Origin: JBEVJK01 sp963791325
GTDB lineage: Bacteria; Pseudomonadota; Alphaproteobacteria; Rhizobiales; Rhizobiaceae
Length of the DNA: 64,000 nucleotides
Direction: 5' to 3'
NCBI GenBank assembly: GCA_963791325.1
Contig: CAWBRU010000004.1
Coordinates: 62,001 to 126,000 of the forward strand
In this document: piece by piece, positions 48,185 to 56,565 of the stretch
Numbering within the stretch: the stretch's first letter is position 1
How the letters are laid out: the number at the start of each line of letters is the position of its first letter
Notes under the pieces: generated by a model
Told to the model about the DNA's origin: nothing
Databases searched by the model: none
What the model saw: the letters and a program-made list of their open reading frames with translations, nothing else
Position numbers and translations under genes: made by a program

Positions 48185-48679
48185 CGCTTCATGCCTGTCA
48201 CGTCGGCGCTCGGCCGGCAAGGGCCCTGCGTTTGCCGGCCGCCCCGGCGGGGATCGGCTCCTGACTCGCCGGCAGGCGTCCATCCCCTCAACAGCGGGCC
48301 GGCTGCGGATAAATATATGCTCGATCGCTCAAATTCGAGCGCGGCGTTTGCACCTTGGGCGACATTGTGGCGGCCTGACCCGGCGCGTCCACGTTTTTGC
48401 CGGACTGCAGCGCCAGGTTGCATCGGCCGCGGCGGCGAAAGCCGAGCAGGCAGGCCGGCTTAGCGGTCCCAAAGCGGCAGTTCGGACAGCCGTGTGGCGC
48501 AACGGCAACGTCACAATTCAGACCGAAAGGCGACCGCGAATCTCCTCAGTTCCGGTGCGCTTCAGCCTCAATCCGCCCCGACATTGGGTGCTGTCAGACG
48601 CGGCCGCCTCTTCCTCCCAACGGCAGGCCCGTCGCGCACAACAGCCGCGCGTCGTGAGAAGGCGGCGAAGGAGTGGAAA
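48185..48679. other. Divergent intergenic region between uvrC and an outer membrane protein gene
   Basis: 495 bases without a gene I can support. AT-rich stretch at 48310-48350 (GATAAATATATGC, CAAATTCGAGC) could hold the uvrC promoter. A plus-strand frame continues from the Omp gene back to 48494, but it lacks a start signal before 48680. Confidence 0.5.
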
Positions 48680-49360
48680 ATGAGAAGCAGTTTTGGATTT
48701 GCCCGGTCGGCTGCGGCCGCTTGCGGGTTGCTGGCGCTGAGCCTTGCGCCGGCCTTTGCGGCCGACGCCGTGCAGGAGGAGCCGCCGGCTCCGGCCGCGC
48801 CGATGGAGGTTCCGCCGGTCAACACCTGGTCCGGCCCCTATGCCGGCGTGACCTTGGGCTATGGCTTCGCCGGCCGCACCCGGGCGGACGATCCGTTCGG
48901 CATCAGCAACAACGTGAATACCGACGGCTTCCTCGCCAACGGCTTCGTCGGCGCCCAGCTGGAGAACAACGGTTTCGTCTACGGCATCGAAGGCGATGCC
49001 GGCTACGGCGGCTACAAGGGCAACAATGCCGGGCTCGATTCGAAGTCGGGCTTCGACGGCTCGCTGAGGGCACGCCTAGGCTACGCCGTGACCCCGCAGG
49101 TGCTGCTCTATGCGACCGCTGGCGGCGCGATCCAGAACATCAAGCTGACCGATCAGGTCACCGGTTCGGAGGACAGCAACACACATCTCGGCTGGACGGC
49201 CGGCGTCGGTGCGGACGTCAAGATGACCGACCACATCTTCGGCCGTCTGGAGTACCGCTACACCGATTTCAACAGCAAGGACTATACCTTGAACGGGCTG
49301 ACCACCTCGGCCGACGCCCGCGATCATCGCGTCATGGTCGGCGTGGGCTACAAGTTCTGA
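48680..49360 (+). CDS. Outer membrane beta-barrel protein (Omp25/RopB-like)
   Basis: 226 residues from MRSSFGFARSAAAACGLLALS, a signal peptide ending PAFAADA, with GAAGGAG before the ATG. A short Pro-rich linker is followed by an eight-stranded barrel pattern of alternating residues: WSGPYAGVTLGYGFAGR, NGFVGAQLENNGFVYGIEGD, DGSLRARLGYAVTPQVLLYA, IFGRLEYRYTDF. The ending VMVGVGYKF has the terminal aromatic residue needed for barrel insertion. Such proteins are abundant surface porin-like proteins in Hyphomicrobiales. Confidence 0.92.
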   Translation: MRSSFGFARSAAAACGLLALSLAPAFAADAVQEEPPAPAAPMEVPPVNTWSGPYAGVTLGYGFAGRTRADDPFGISNNVNTDGFLANGFVGAQLENNGFVYGIEGDAGYGGYKGNNAGLDSKSGFDGSLRARLGYAVTPQVLLYATAGGAIQNIKLTDQVTGSEDSNTHLGWTAGVGADVKMTDHIFGRLEYRYTDFNSKDYTLNGLTTSADARDHRVMVGVGYKF

Positions 49361-49391
49361 TCCCGACCGTCCGGGCAACGACCGACGAAAG

Positions 49392-49423
49392 AAAAGGGGC
49401 CGGATTGATCCGGCCCCTTTTTT
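49392..49423. terminator. Bidirectional intrinsic terminator
   Basis: AAGGGGCCGG-ATTGAT-CCGGCCCCTT with a T run to 49423 on the plus strand and A's at 49392-49395 on the other side. It lies between the convergent outer membrane protein and fasciclin genes and can serve both. Confidence 0.9.
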
Positions 49424-49459
49424 CCAATGCCGGCGGGCCCGACCGGGCCCGCTCGGCGC

Positions 49460-50014
49460 TTACTTGGGTACGAGCACCTTGTTGACGACGTGGATCACGC
49501 CGTTCGACTGGTTCACATCGGCAATCACCACCTTGGCGGCGACCCCGGACTCGTCGACGATATAGAGGTTCTTGCCCTTGACCTCGGCCACCAGCGTGTC
49601 GCCGCTGGCAGTGCGCATCTTGTACATGCCGCCATGGGCCTTCGCCATCTTGACCAGCTCGGAACCGGAGAGTTTTCCGGGTACTACATGGGCGGTGAGG
49701 ACCTTCTGCAGCTTGGCCTTGTTCTCAGGCTTGAGCAGCATGTCGACGGTGCCGGCCGGCAGCGCGGCGAACGCCGCGTTGGTCGGTGCAAACACCGTGA
49801 ACGGTCCCGGCCCCTCCAGGGTGTCGACCAGGCCGGCCGCCTTGACCGCGGCGACCAGCGTGGTGTGGTCCTTCGAGTGGATGGCATTTTCGACGATGTT
49901 CTTGGTGGCGTACATCGGCGCTCCGCCCACCATCGGATTGGCGTGGGCGGGCAGAGAGGCCGCCGAAGCGAAGATGGCCAACAGGCTGGCCGTACAGAGC
50001 TTACGGAAATGCAT
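49460..50014 (-). CDS. Secreted fasciclin-domain protein
   Basis: 184 residues from MHFRKLCTASLLAIFASAA, a signal peptide ending PAHA, with AAGGAG 6 bases before ATG. One FAS1 domain: NIVENAIHSKDHTTLVAAVK, GPGPFTVFAPTNAAFAALPA (the H1 box), and NGVIHVVNKVLVP (H2 box). FAS1 proteins mediate adhesion or bind ligands; the precise role is unknown. The long open frame upstream (to 50458) is antisense noise and the GST region. Confidence 0.93.
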   Translation of the reverse strand: MHFRKLCTASLLAIFASAASLPAHANPMVGGAPMYATKNIVENAIHSKDHTTLVAAVKAAGLVDTLEGPGPFTVFAPTNAAFAALPAGTVDMLLKPENKAKLQKVLTAHVVPGKLSGSELVKMAKAHGGMYKMRTASGDTLVAEVKGKNLYIVDESGVAAKVVIADVNQSNGVIHVVNKVLVPK

Positions 50015-50186
50015 GTGCTGCTCCTTCGTGGTTTGACCGCACGAACGACGTGAGGCGGGAAAAGACACTCCCCGCCGGCCGCCTAAGTTTCGCGCGTTCA
50101 CGCCAAGTTGAGACCGAGCGGGCGCAAAGCGCCGCCCGGCGGGTTGTCGCCGGCGCCTGCACCCGCGCCCGCAGCCGCCGGCCGGC

Positions 50187-50780
50187 TTAGTGCGGCAGAA
50201 GCGGCACCAGCTCCGGATATTTGCGGTCGAATTTCTTGGCCCAGCGCCGCAGCTTGCCGTGCTTGTGCTGCCACGCCCCGGGAAAGCGCAGCTCCAGATA
50301 GGCCAGGCAGCAGCGCAGCGCGATCTGCCCGGCGTTGAGCCTGCCGGACAGTTTCGGCGGCCCCTCGTCCAGCCGGTCGAGCGCCCGCACCGCCTTGCTC
50401 CACAGCCGATCGAGCCACGGCCCGTGCACCTTCTCCTCCGGCCGGAAGCGGCGCTCATAGACGTGGTCGAGCAGATAGTCGCAGATGCCGTCCGCCACCG
50501 ATTCCAGCAGCTCGGCGTCGGTGCGCTTGGCTGCCTGCCGGGGAAACAGCCGGTTGCCCGAGACCCTGTTCAGATATTGGGTGATGACGCGGCTGTCGTG
50601 GATCGCCAGCCCGTCGTCCGTCAGCAGCACCGGGATGCGGCCGAGCGGGTTGACATCGGTCAGTTCCGGCGCCTGCACCCTGGTGTCGGTCACCACGGTG
50701 TCGACCGGGACGCCGGCGACCGTGGCGGCGATCAGCGCCTTGGCGCTGTAAGGCGAAGCGGGTGCGTAGAAGAGTTTCAT
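50187..50780 (-). CDS. Glutathione S-transferase family protein
   Basis: 197 residues from MKLFYAPASPYSAKALIAA. Thioredoxin-like N-terminal domain with Ser/Tyr at the glutathione site (APASPYS), VNPLGRIPVLLTDDGLAIHDS (cis-Pro and the glutathione-binding Asp-Ser), then an all-helical C-terminal domain. Substrate unknown. It has no close operon partner. Confidence 0.9.
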   Translation of the reverse strand: MKLFYAPASPYSAKALIAATVAGVPVDTVVTDTRVQAPELTDVNPLGRIPVLLTDDGLAIHDSRVITQYLNRVSGNRLFPRQAAKRTDAELLESVADGICDYLLDHVYERRFRPEEKVHGPWLDRLWSKAVRALDRLDEGPPKLSGRLNAGQIALRCCLAYLELRFPGAWQHKHGKLRRWAKKFDRKYPELVPLLPH

Positions 50781-50855
50781 CGTCGAAGGTACCCCCGGCG
50801 CGTTCACCGGGCAGAGTAGGGCGCCCCGCCGATTCGCGGCAACGGGAGAATTGGC

Positions 50856-51605
50856 TCAGCCCCCGCGTACCGGCGGCATCACCGCCTTCGTCAGCCGGCA
50901 GGCGCGTCGACCGAGCTCCGGGCAGGCGGCGAAGTCCAGCTCCCTGGTGAGGCAGATGCGCACCTCGCGCAGATAGCGCCGGTCGCAGGTGACGGCGATG
51001 CCGTCGGAGGACAGGCCCGGATTTGCCGTGATGAACGACTGTTCGGCTGCCTGAGGGTCGACCATGCGATAGGATGACAGCCGACCGAACTCGGCCGGGA
51101 TGCGGATCTTCTCCCATGCCCTTCTGAGCAGAGCGAAATAGGCGGTCTGGCTGAGCCCGGCGCAGCTGCCATGCGTGCGCCATTCATGGCGGATCAGGCC
51201 GGCCGAGGGGATCAGGTCATAGAGCCCCCGCAGCCGTTCGCGGCTGACCTCCTGGTCGGCGCCCGGGCAGACCGCGGGCTCGCCATATCTGAATTGCGGC
51301 CACAGCCCATGGACCACGAAGGCGTAGGGACGGCCGCCCGCGCATTGCTGGCGGTTGGCGTCGCTGCCCTCGGCGGCGCAATAGCTGGGCGACCAGGACA
51401 GCGCCAGCACGTAGTGGTCGAAGCCGGCGCCGGCCGGCTCCGGAGCGGCGAGCTCGGCCGGCATGCGCACCGGCGGGGTCGGCCCGGCGATCGGAGTCGG
51501 CAAGCGCTGAGGCGCCGGACCGGATTGCGATGTCTGCGCCGGACACGACCCCGCGGCGAGAACGAGGCCGAGCGCCGCTCCCCAGCAGAGCGCGGTGTGC
51601 GCCAT
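50856..51605 (-). CDS. Secreted ribonuclease T2 family protein
   Basis: 249 residues with a signal peptide (MAHTALCWGAALGLVLAAGSCPAQ). The two catalytic segments are FVVHGLWPQFRYG (CAS I with His) and RHEWRTHGSCAGL (CAS II with the His-Glu-His set). Cysteines are spaced as in RNase T2 enzymes. It should cut RNA in the periplasm or outside. The start of the gene is 12 bases after the stop of another secreted protein gene on the same strand. Confidence 0.92.
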   Translation of the reverse strand: MAHTALCWGAALGLVLAAGSCPAQTSQSGPAPQRLPTPIAGPTPPVRMPAELAAPEPAGAGFDHYVLALSWSPSYCAAEGSDANRQQCAGGRPYAFVVHGLWPQFRYGEPAVCPGADQEVSRERLRGLYDLIPSAGLIRHEWRTHGSCAGLSQTAYFALLRRAWEKIRIPAEFGRLSSYRMVDPQAAEQSFITANPGLSSDGIAVTCDRRYLREVRICLTRELDFAACPELGRRACRLTKAVMPPVRGG

Positions 51606-51616
51606 GGTGGACCGGG

Positions 51617-52063
51617 CTATTCCCTGAGCACGCGGCAGCCGCCGTTATAGACCATCCAGCGGTCGAAGCCGGCCACGCAGAACTCGACATTGTCGCCGAT
51701 CGAGGCAAAGCCCTGGCCGTATTCGACCAGGTACCAGATGTCGCGCGACAGGCCGTCCGACAGCGCCACCTGGGCAACGCAGTAAACGCGCGGGATCGGC
51801 CAATCCTCGCTCGCCGGCTCGTAGCGGCGCTGGTAGATGCGGTGGAATTCGAGGATCGACACCTGCGGCAGGTTCGGCACATGCTTGACCTGGTAATCGA
51901 ACCGGCTGCTGATCGTGCCGAGCACCCAGCCGTCGCTGCACGGTCCGGGTCCCGGCGCCTCTTGGTAGGGCTGGATATAGTCGGCGGCGAAGGTGCGGCC
52001 GACCGGCATGCTGCTCGCGGCGGCGAGCATAGCGCTGAGCGCAACGTTGGCGGTGCGGTTCAT
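51617..52063 (-). CDS. Secreted protein of unknown function
   Basis: 148 residues. Signal peptide MNRTANVALSAMLAAASSMPVGRTFA, then a mature domain with four cysteines (GPCSDGW, RVYCVAQVAL, VEFCVAGFD, GGCRVLRE) that may form two disulfides. Aromatic-rich segments such as SRFDYQVKHVPNL and LEFHRIYQRRYEPA suggest a small beta-domain. It is directly upstream of the RNase T2 gene, so both may be exported together. Not assigned to a family. Confidence 0.75.
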   Translation of the reverse strand: MNRTANVALSAMLAAASSMPVGRTFAADYIQPYQEAPGPGPCSDGWVLGTISSRFDYQVKHVPNLPQVSILEFHRIYQRRYEPASEDWPIPRVYCVAQVALSDGLSRDIWYLVEYGQGFASIGDNVEFCVAGFDRWMVYNGGCRVLRE

Positions 52064-52182
52064 GGCGTCCCTCTCCAGGCAGAGGCGGACGAGGGCCCGC
52101 TCTCCTGCGCGACGACACTCTGCTTGCTCTCTCCGCGAGGGTCAAGCGGGCAGCCGCAGACAGGGTTACCGCGGGCCGGGCC

Positions 52183-53049
52183 TCACCCCTCGGGCGGTGC
52201 CTCGCCGGCCAGCCATGCGACGTGCCAGCGCGCCGTCCCGGGGACATCGGCGAGCGTCTCGGCCAAAGCGGGCAGCAGCAGCTTGAGCTCGTCGACCAGG
52301 GTGAACGGCGGGTTGACCACGACGAGCCCGCTGCCGTCGAGCCGCGGCTCGGCCGAGGGAGCGCGGGTCTCGAGCCTGGCATCGAGGATCCGGGGCATAC
52401 CGGAAGCGGCCAGGCCGGCGCGGAAGCGCTCGCCCTCGCGCCGGTCCTTGACCGGGTACCAGAGCACATAGACGCCGCCCGGCCAGCGGCGGTGGGCGGC
52501 AGCCAACCCGGCCGCGAGGCGGGCGAACTCGCCTTCCGCTTCGAACGGCGGGTCGACCAGCACCAGACCGCGCCGTTCCTTGGGCGGCAGATGCGCCTTG
52601 AGCGCCAGCCAGCCGTCGAGCGCCAGCACCCGGACCTGGATGTCGCCGGCAAAGCGCGCCTTGAGCGCGGCGGCGGCCTCCGGCTGGATCTCGATCGCCG
52701 TCAGCCGGTCCCGGCGGCGCAACAGCTGGCGCACGAGCACCGGCGAGCCTGGGTAGAGGGTGAGGCCGCCGGCGGGGTTCAGCGCCCGCACGGCTGCCAG
52801 ATAGGGCTCGAGGAGGGCCGCGGCGGGGCCGGTGGGCGGATGCAAGACGAGCCGGCCGATGCCGCCCGCCCACTCGCCGGTCCGCTGCGCCTGCGGGCTC
52901 GACAGATCGTAGCAGCCGGCGCCGGCATGGGTGTCGATGACCCGCAACGCTGCATCCTTGCGCTGCAGATAGAGGAGGATGCGTGCCAGCAGCGCATGCT
53001 TGAACACGTCGGCGGCGCCGCCGGCGTGGTAGATGTGACGGTAGTTCAT
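52183..53049 (-). CDS. rlmJ: 23S rRNA (adenine-2030-N6)-methyltransferase RlmJ
   Basis: 288 residues. The N-terminus MNYRHIYHAGGAADVFKHALL is the RlmJ (YhiR) signature. Further motifs are VIDTHAGAGCYDL (SAM site), LYPGSPVLVRQLLRRRDRL, and LVLVDPPFEAEGEF (DPPY-type catalytic motif, here DPPF). It methylates one adenine of 23S rRNA. It is divergent from the oxidoreductase gene with 49 bases between starts. Confidence 0.93.
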   Translation of the reverse strand: MNYRHIYHAGGAADVFKHALLARILLYLQRKDAALRVIDTHAGAGCYDLSSPQAQRTGEWAGGIGRLVLHPPTGPAAALLEPYLAAVRALNPAGGLTLYPGSPVLVRQLLRRRDRLTAIEIQPEAAAALKARFAGDIQVRVLALDGWLALKAHLPPKERRGLVLVDPPFEAEGEFARLAAGLAAAHRRWPGGVYVLWYPVKDRREGERFRAGLAASGMPRILDARLETRAPSAEPRLDGSGLVVVNPPFTLVDELKLLLPALAETLADVPGTARWHVAWLAGEAPPEG

Positions 53050-53098
53050 CTTGTCCTGGCTCTACACCTCGGCGCGCGAACCGGCTAGTTTGGCGCGC

Positions 53099-55207
53099 AT
53101 GAACCAGCATCTTCGCGCCCGGATCGGCCATTCGGCCTGCCCGCATGACTGCCCTTCGACCTGCGCGCTCGATGTCGAGATCCTCGACGGTTCTCGCATC
53201 GGCCGCGTCCACGGCGCCAGGCACAACAGCTACACCGCCGGCGTGATCTGCGCCAAGGTGGCGCGCTATGCCGAGCGCATCCACCATCCCGGCCGGCTGC
53301 TCAAGCCCCTGATCAGGGCCGGCGCCAAGGGCGAGGGCGTATGGAAGGAAGCCGGCTGGGAAGCCGCGCTCGACCTGGTGGCCGAGCGCTTCCAGGCCGC
53401 CGAACAGAGCGGCGGCAGCGAGGCCGTCTGGCCCTACTACTACGCCGGCACGATGGGACTGGTGCAGCGTGACGGCATCCACCGGTTGCGCCATGCCAAG
53501 AAGTATTCCGGCTTCTTCGACACGATCTGCACCAATCTCGCCTGGACCGGCTACACGATGGGCACCGGGCGGCTGCTCGGCAGCGATCCGCGCGAGATGG
53601 CCAAATCCGATTGCGTGGTGATCTGGGGCACCAATGCGGCGGTCACCCAGGTCAACGTCATGACCCACGCGGTGCGCGCCCGCAAGGAGCGCGGCGCCAA
53701 GATCGTCGCCATCGACGTCTACGACAACGCCACGGTGCGCCAGGCCGATCTCGGGCTGGTGCTGAAGCCGGGGACCGACGGGGCGCTGGCCTGCGCGGTG
53801 ATGCACGTGCTGTTTCGCGACGGGCTGGCGGACCGCGACTATCTCGCCCGCTACACCGACGACCCGGCCGGCCTCGAGGCGCATCTGGCGAGCCGCACGC
53901 CGGCCTGGGCGGCGGCCATCACCGGCCTGACGATTGCCGAGATCGAGACCTTTGCCCGGCTGGTCGGCACCACCGGGCGTACCTTCTTCCGCCTGGGTTA
54001 CGGCTTTGCCCGGCAGCGCAACGGCGCAGTCAACATGCATGCGGCGCTGTCGATCGCGGCGGTCACCGGCGCCTGGCGCCATGAGGGTGGCGGCGCCTTC
54101 CATTCCAACGCCGACATCTTCAAGCTCGACAAGAGCCTGATCGAGGGCCGGCGCTTCCTCGATCCGCGCATCCGCTACCTCGACCAGTCGCGCATCGGCC
54201 CGATCCTCGTCGGCGATCCCAGCGCGTTGAATGGCGGGCCCCCGGTGGCGGCGATGCTCGTCCAGAACACCAACCCGGCCAATGTCGCGCCCGAGCAGCG
54301 GCTGGTGCGCCGCGGGTTTCTGCGCGACGATCTGTTCGTCTGCGTGCACGAGCAGTTCATGACCGATACCGCCAAGCTGGCCGACGTGGTGCTGCCGGCG
54401 ACCATGTTCCTGGAGCACGACGACATCTACCGCGGCGGCGGCAACCAGCACATCGTGCTGGGGCCGAAGCTGATCGATCCGCCGCCCGGCCCGCGGAGCA
54501 ATCATGCCGTCATCGAAGAGCTTGCCCGGCGGCTGGGGGTCGGCGATCTGCCCGGCTTCGGCATGACCGAGCGGGAGCATATCGACTATATGCTCGACAA
54601 GCGCGGGCTTGGCAGCTTCGACGATTTCGCGGCTGAACGGTGGGCCGACGTGCAGCCGGATTTCCGCACCTCGCACTTTCTCGACGGCTTTGCCCATGCC
54701 GACGGCAAGTTTCGCTTCCGCCCGGACTGGACGGGAACGGCAGCGCCGAACCGGCCGCCGAAGAGCATCGGCATCCAGGGGCCCGTCGCTGCGCTGCCGA
54801 CCTTTCCCGATCATGTCGGGGTGATCGAAGAGGCGGACCACGCGCATCCGTTCCGCCTCGCCACCTCGCCGGCGCGCTCGTTCCTGAATTCAAGCTTCAC
54901 CGAAACGCCGACGGCGCGGGCGCGGGAGGGCCGGCCGGAACTGCTCATCCATCCCGACGACGCCGGCCGCGCCGGCATCGCCACCGGGGACCGGGTCGAG
55001 ATCGGCAACGGCCGCGGCGAGGTCGTGCTGCACGCCAAACTGTTTGCCGGGCTCAAGCCGGGCGTGCTGATTGCCGAGGGTGTATGGCCCAACGATGCGC
55101 ATGAGCGCGGCGAGGGCATCAACGTGCTGACCGGCGCCGATGCGGCCGCGCCCTACGGCGGCGCCGCCTTCCACGACAACAAGGTGTGGCTGCGCAAGGC
55201 GGCGTAG
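53099..55207 (+). CDS. Molybdopterin-dependent oxidoreductase, cytoplasmic
   Basis: 702 residues from MNQHLRARIGHSACPHDC. The N-terminal Fe-S motif is C14-x3-C18-x3-C22 plus Cys in GVICAKVARY (about 57). The Mo-bis-MGD domains follow: VVIWGTNAAVTQVNVM, KIVAIDVYDNATVRQADLGL, and FRLGYGFARQRNGAVNMHAAL. The C-terminal DMSOR cap domain includes FRLATSPARSFLNSSF and LLIHPDDAGRAGIATGDRV. No twin-arginine signal, so it should stay in the cytoplasm. The nearest known types are formate-dehydrogenase and thiosulfate/nitrate-reductase-like proteins; the substrate is unknown. No partner subunit gene lies next to it. Confidence 0.9.
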   Translation: MNQHLRARIGHSACPHDCPSTCALDVEILDGSRIGRVHGARHNSYTAGVICAKVARYAERIHHPGRLLKPLIRAGAKGEGVWKEAGWEAALDLVAERFQAAEQSGGSEAVWPYYYAGTMGLVQRDGIHRLRHAKKYSGFFDTICTNLAWTGYTMGTGRLLGSDPREMAKSDCVVIWGTNAAVTQVNVMTHAVRARKERGAKIVAIDVYDNATVRQADLGLVLKPGTDGALACAVMHVLFRDGLADRDYLARYTDDPAGLEAHLASRTPAWAAAITGLTIAEIETFARLVGTTGRTFFRLGYGFARQRNGAVNMHAALSIAAVTGAWRHEGGGAFHSNADIFKLDKSLIEGRRFLDPRIRYLDQSRIGPILVGDPSALNGGPPVAAMLVQNTNPANVAPEQRLVRRGFLRDDLFVCVHEQFMTDTAKLADVVLPATMFLEHDDIYRGGGNQHIVLGPKLIDPPPGPRSNHAVIEELARRLGVGDLPGFGMTEREHIDYMLDKRGLGSFDDFAAERWADVQPDFRTSHFLDGFAHADGKFRFRPDWTGTAAPNRPPKSIGIQGPVAALPTFPDHVGVIEEADHAHPFRLATSPARSFLNSSFTETPTARAREGRPELLIHPDDAGRAGIATGDRVEIGNGRGEVVLHAKLFAGLKPGVLIAEGVWPNDAHERGEGINVLTGADAAAPYGGAAFHDNKVWLRKAA

Positions 55208-55235
55208 ACGCCCCGACGGGGGTCGAGAGGTGAGG

Positions 55236-55308
55236 CCTCCCTCATCCCGAGGTGCGAGGCGCAGCCGAGCCACCTCCCTCATCCTGAGGTGCGAGGCGCA
55301 GCCGAGCC
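55236..55308. repeat. Two direct 36-bp repeats
   Basis: CCTCCCTCATCCCGAGGTGC at 55236 recurs at 55273 with one C/T change, followed in both by GAGGCGCAGCCGAGCC. Each has the short inverted pair CCTCATCC-GAGG. Similar CCTCATCCTGAGG sequences are common between genes of Bradyrhizobium-like genomes. Confidence 0.7.
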
Positions 55309-55337
55309 TCGAAGGACGCGGTTGGACCCCGGCCGTC

Positions 55338-55850
55338 TCAAAGGTCGTGCGGCGTGACGAACTCGACCAGCCGGGCGCCGCCGGCCGCAAGGGCCGCCCA
55401 GGCGCCCGCCACCTCGAAGCGCGCCAGCGCCGCGGTCGGAAACTTTTCCGCCAGGCGCTGCAGACCGGCCTTGTCCGAGCCGCTGCCGGCGAGCTCGGCG
55501 GCCAGCCGCTCGATGCCGGGATTGTGGCCGATCAGCAGCACCCGCTCTGCCGTATCCGGCGCCTGGCGCAGCGCGGCCAGCAGGTCGGCCGGCTGCGCCT
55601 CGTAGAGACCGTCCGCCCAGACCGGCTCGACCTTGGCGCCCAGGCCGGCGTCGACCAGCGCCCAGGTCTGCCGCGTGCGCTCGGCCGGGGACACCAGCAC
55701 CCGGTCCGGAAGCCAGCCGCGGCGCTTCAGGAACGCGCCGACCGCTTTCGCCGCGCCGGCGCCGCGCTGCGCAAGCGGCCGGTCGCGATCCGGCAGGCCG
55801 TCGTCCTTCCACGAGGATTTGGCGTGCCTTAGCAGGATCAGCTCACGCAT
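55338..55850 (-). CDS. Histidine phosphatase family protein (SixA-like)
   Basis: 170 residues. MRELILLRHAKSSWKDDGLPD has the RH phosphohistidine motif (His9), with RDRPLAQRGAGAAKAVG next and the second catalytic His in LLIGHNPGIERLAAEL. The RHAKS start is typical of the SixA branch, which acts on phosphohistidine proteins in E. coli. It starts 4 bases after the purN stop, in line with purM-purN. Confidence 0.92.
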   Translation of the reverse strand: MRELILLRHAKSSWKDDGLPDRDRPLAQRGAGAAKAVGAFLKRRGWLPDRVLVSPAERTRQTWALVDAGLGAKVEPVWADGLYEAQPADLLAALRQAPDTAERVLLIGHNPGIERLAAELAGSGSDKAGLQRLAEKFPTAALARFEVAGAWAALAAGGARLVEFVTPHDL

Positions 55851-55854
55851 CGGA

Positions 55855-56565
55855 TCAGGGCGTGATGCGGGCGAGATCTTGCAGATCGCTGGGGCCAGCC
55901 CAGCTCGCCGGCGAGATCAGCGTGGTGCCGCCGTTCTCCAACAACGTCTCGCCTTCGAACACCGCGCGCCCGTCCTTCATCATGACCTTGCCGCCGGCGA
56001 GCAGCGCGAGCGCGATCGGATAGAGCTTGTGCTCGGCCCTCAGCACCCGCTCGGCGAGCGCCGCCTCGCCGTCGCCGATCAGCACCGGCACGGCGGCCTG
56101 GGCGATGATCGGCCCATCGTCGACCGCGGCGGTGACGAAATGAACGGTGGCGCCGTGGACCCGCAGCCCCGCTTCGAGCGCGCGCCGGTGGGTGTCGAGC
56201 CCGGGAAACGCCGGCAGCAGCGCCGGGTGGATGTTGATCAGCCGTCCCTGCCATTTCTGCACGAACCCCGGCGACAGCACCCGCATGTAGCCGGCCAGGC
56301 AGATCAGCTCGGCCTTGAGGCGCGACAGCGCCGCATCGAGCGCCCGCTCATGCGCCTCGTTGGTGTCGCGATCCTGCCGCGGCACGGCGCGCGCCGTCAC
56401 CCCGAGGCTCTGTGCGGCCTGCAGCCCGGGCGCGTCGCTGCGGTCGGAGAGCACGCCGACGATCTCGGCCGGGAAGCCGGGCTCTGCCGCAGCGGCAATC
56501 AGGGCGGCCATGTTCGAGCCGCGACCGGAGATCAGGATCGCGGTGCGCTTGCGCGGCAGGGTCAT
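55855..56565 (-). CDS. purN: Phosphoribosylglycinamide formyltransferase
   Basis: 236 residues. Third step of purine synthesis, formyl transfer from 10-formyl-THF to GAR. Motifs: ILISGRGSNMAALI (phosphate loop), LAGYMRVLSPGFV, INIHPALLPAFPGLDTH (catalytic Asn and His) and AAVDDGPIIAQAAVPV (Asp). The ATG overlaps the purM stop by 4 bases. Confidence 0.96.
   Translation of the reverse strand: MTLPRKRTAILISGRGSNMAALIAAAAEPGFPAEIVGVLSDRSDAPGLQAAQSLGVTARAVPRQDRDTNEAHERALDAALSRLKAELICLAGYMRVLSPGFVQKWQGRLINIHPALLPAFPGLDTHRRALEAGLRVHGATVHFVTAAVDDGPIIAQAAVPVLIGDGEAALAERVLRAEHKLYPIALALLAGGKVMMKDGRAVFEGETLLENGGTTLISPASWAGPSDLQDLARITP

Noticed and set aside
55208..55337. Transposon end at the 36-bp direct repeats
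   Set aside because: There are no inverted ends or transposase nearby. They fit a known type of intergenic repeat.
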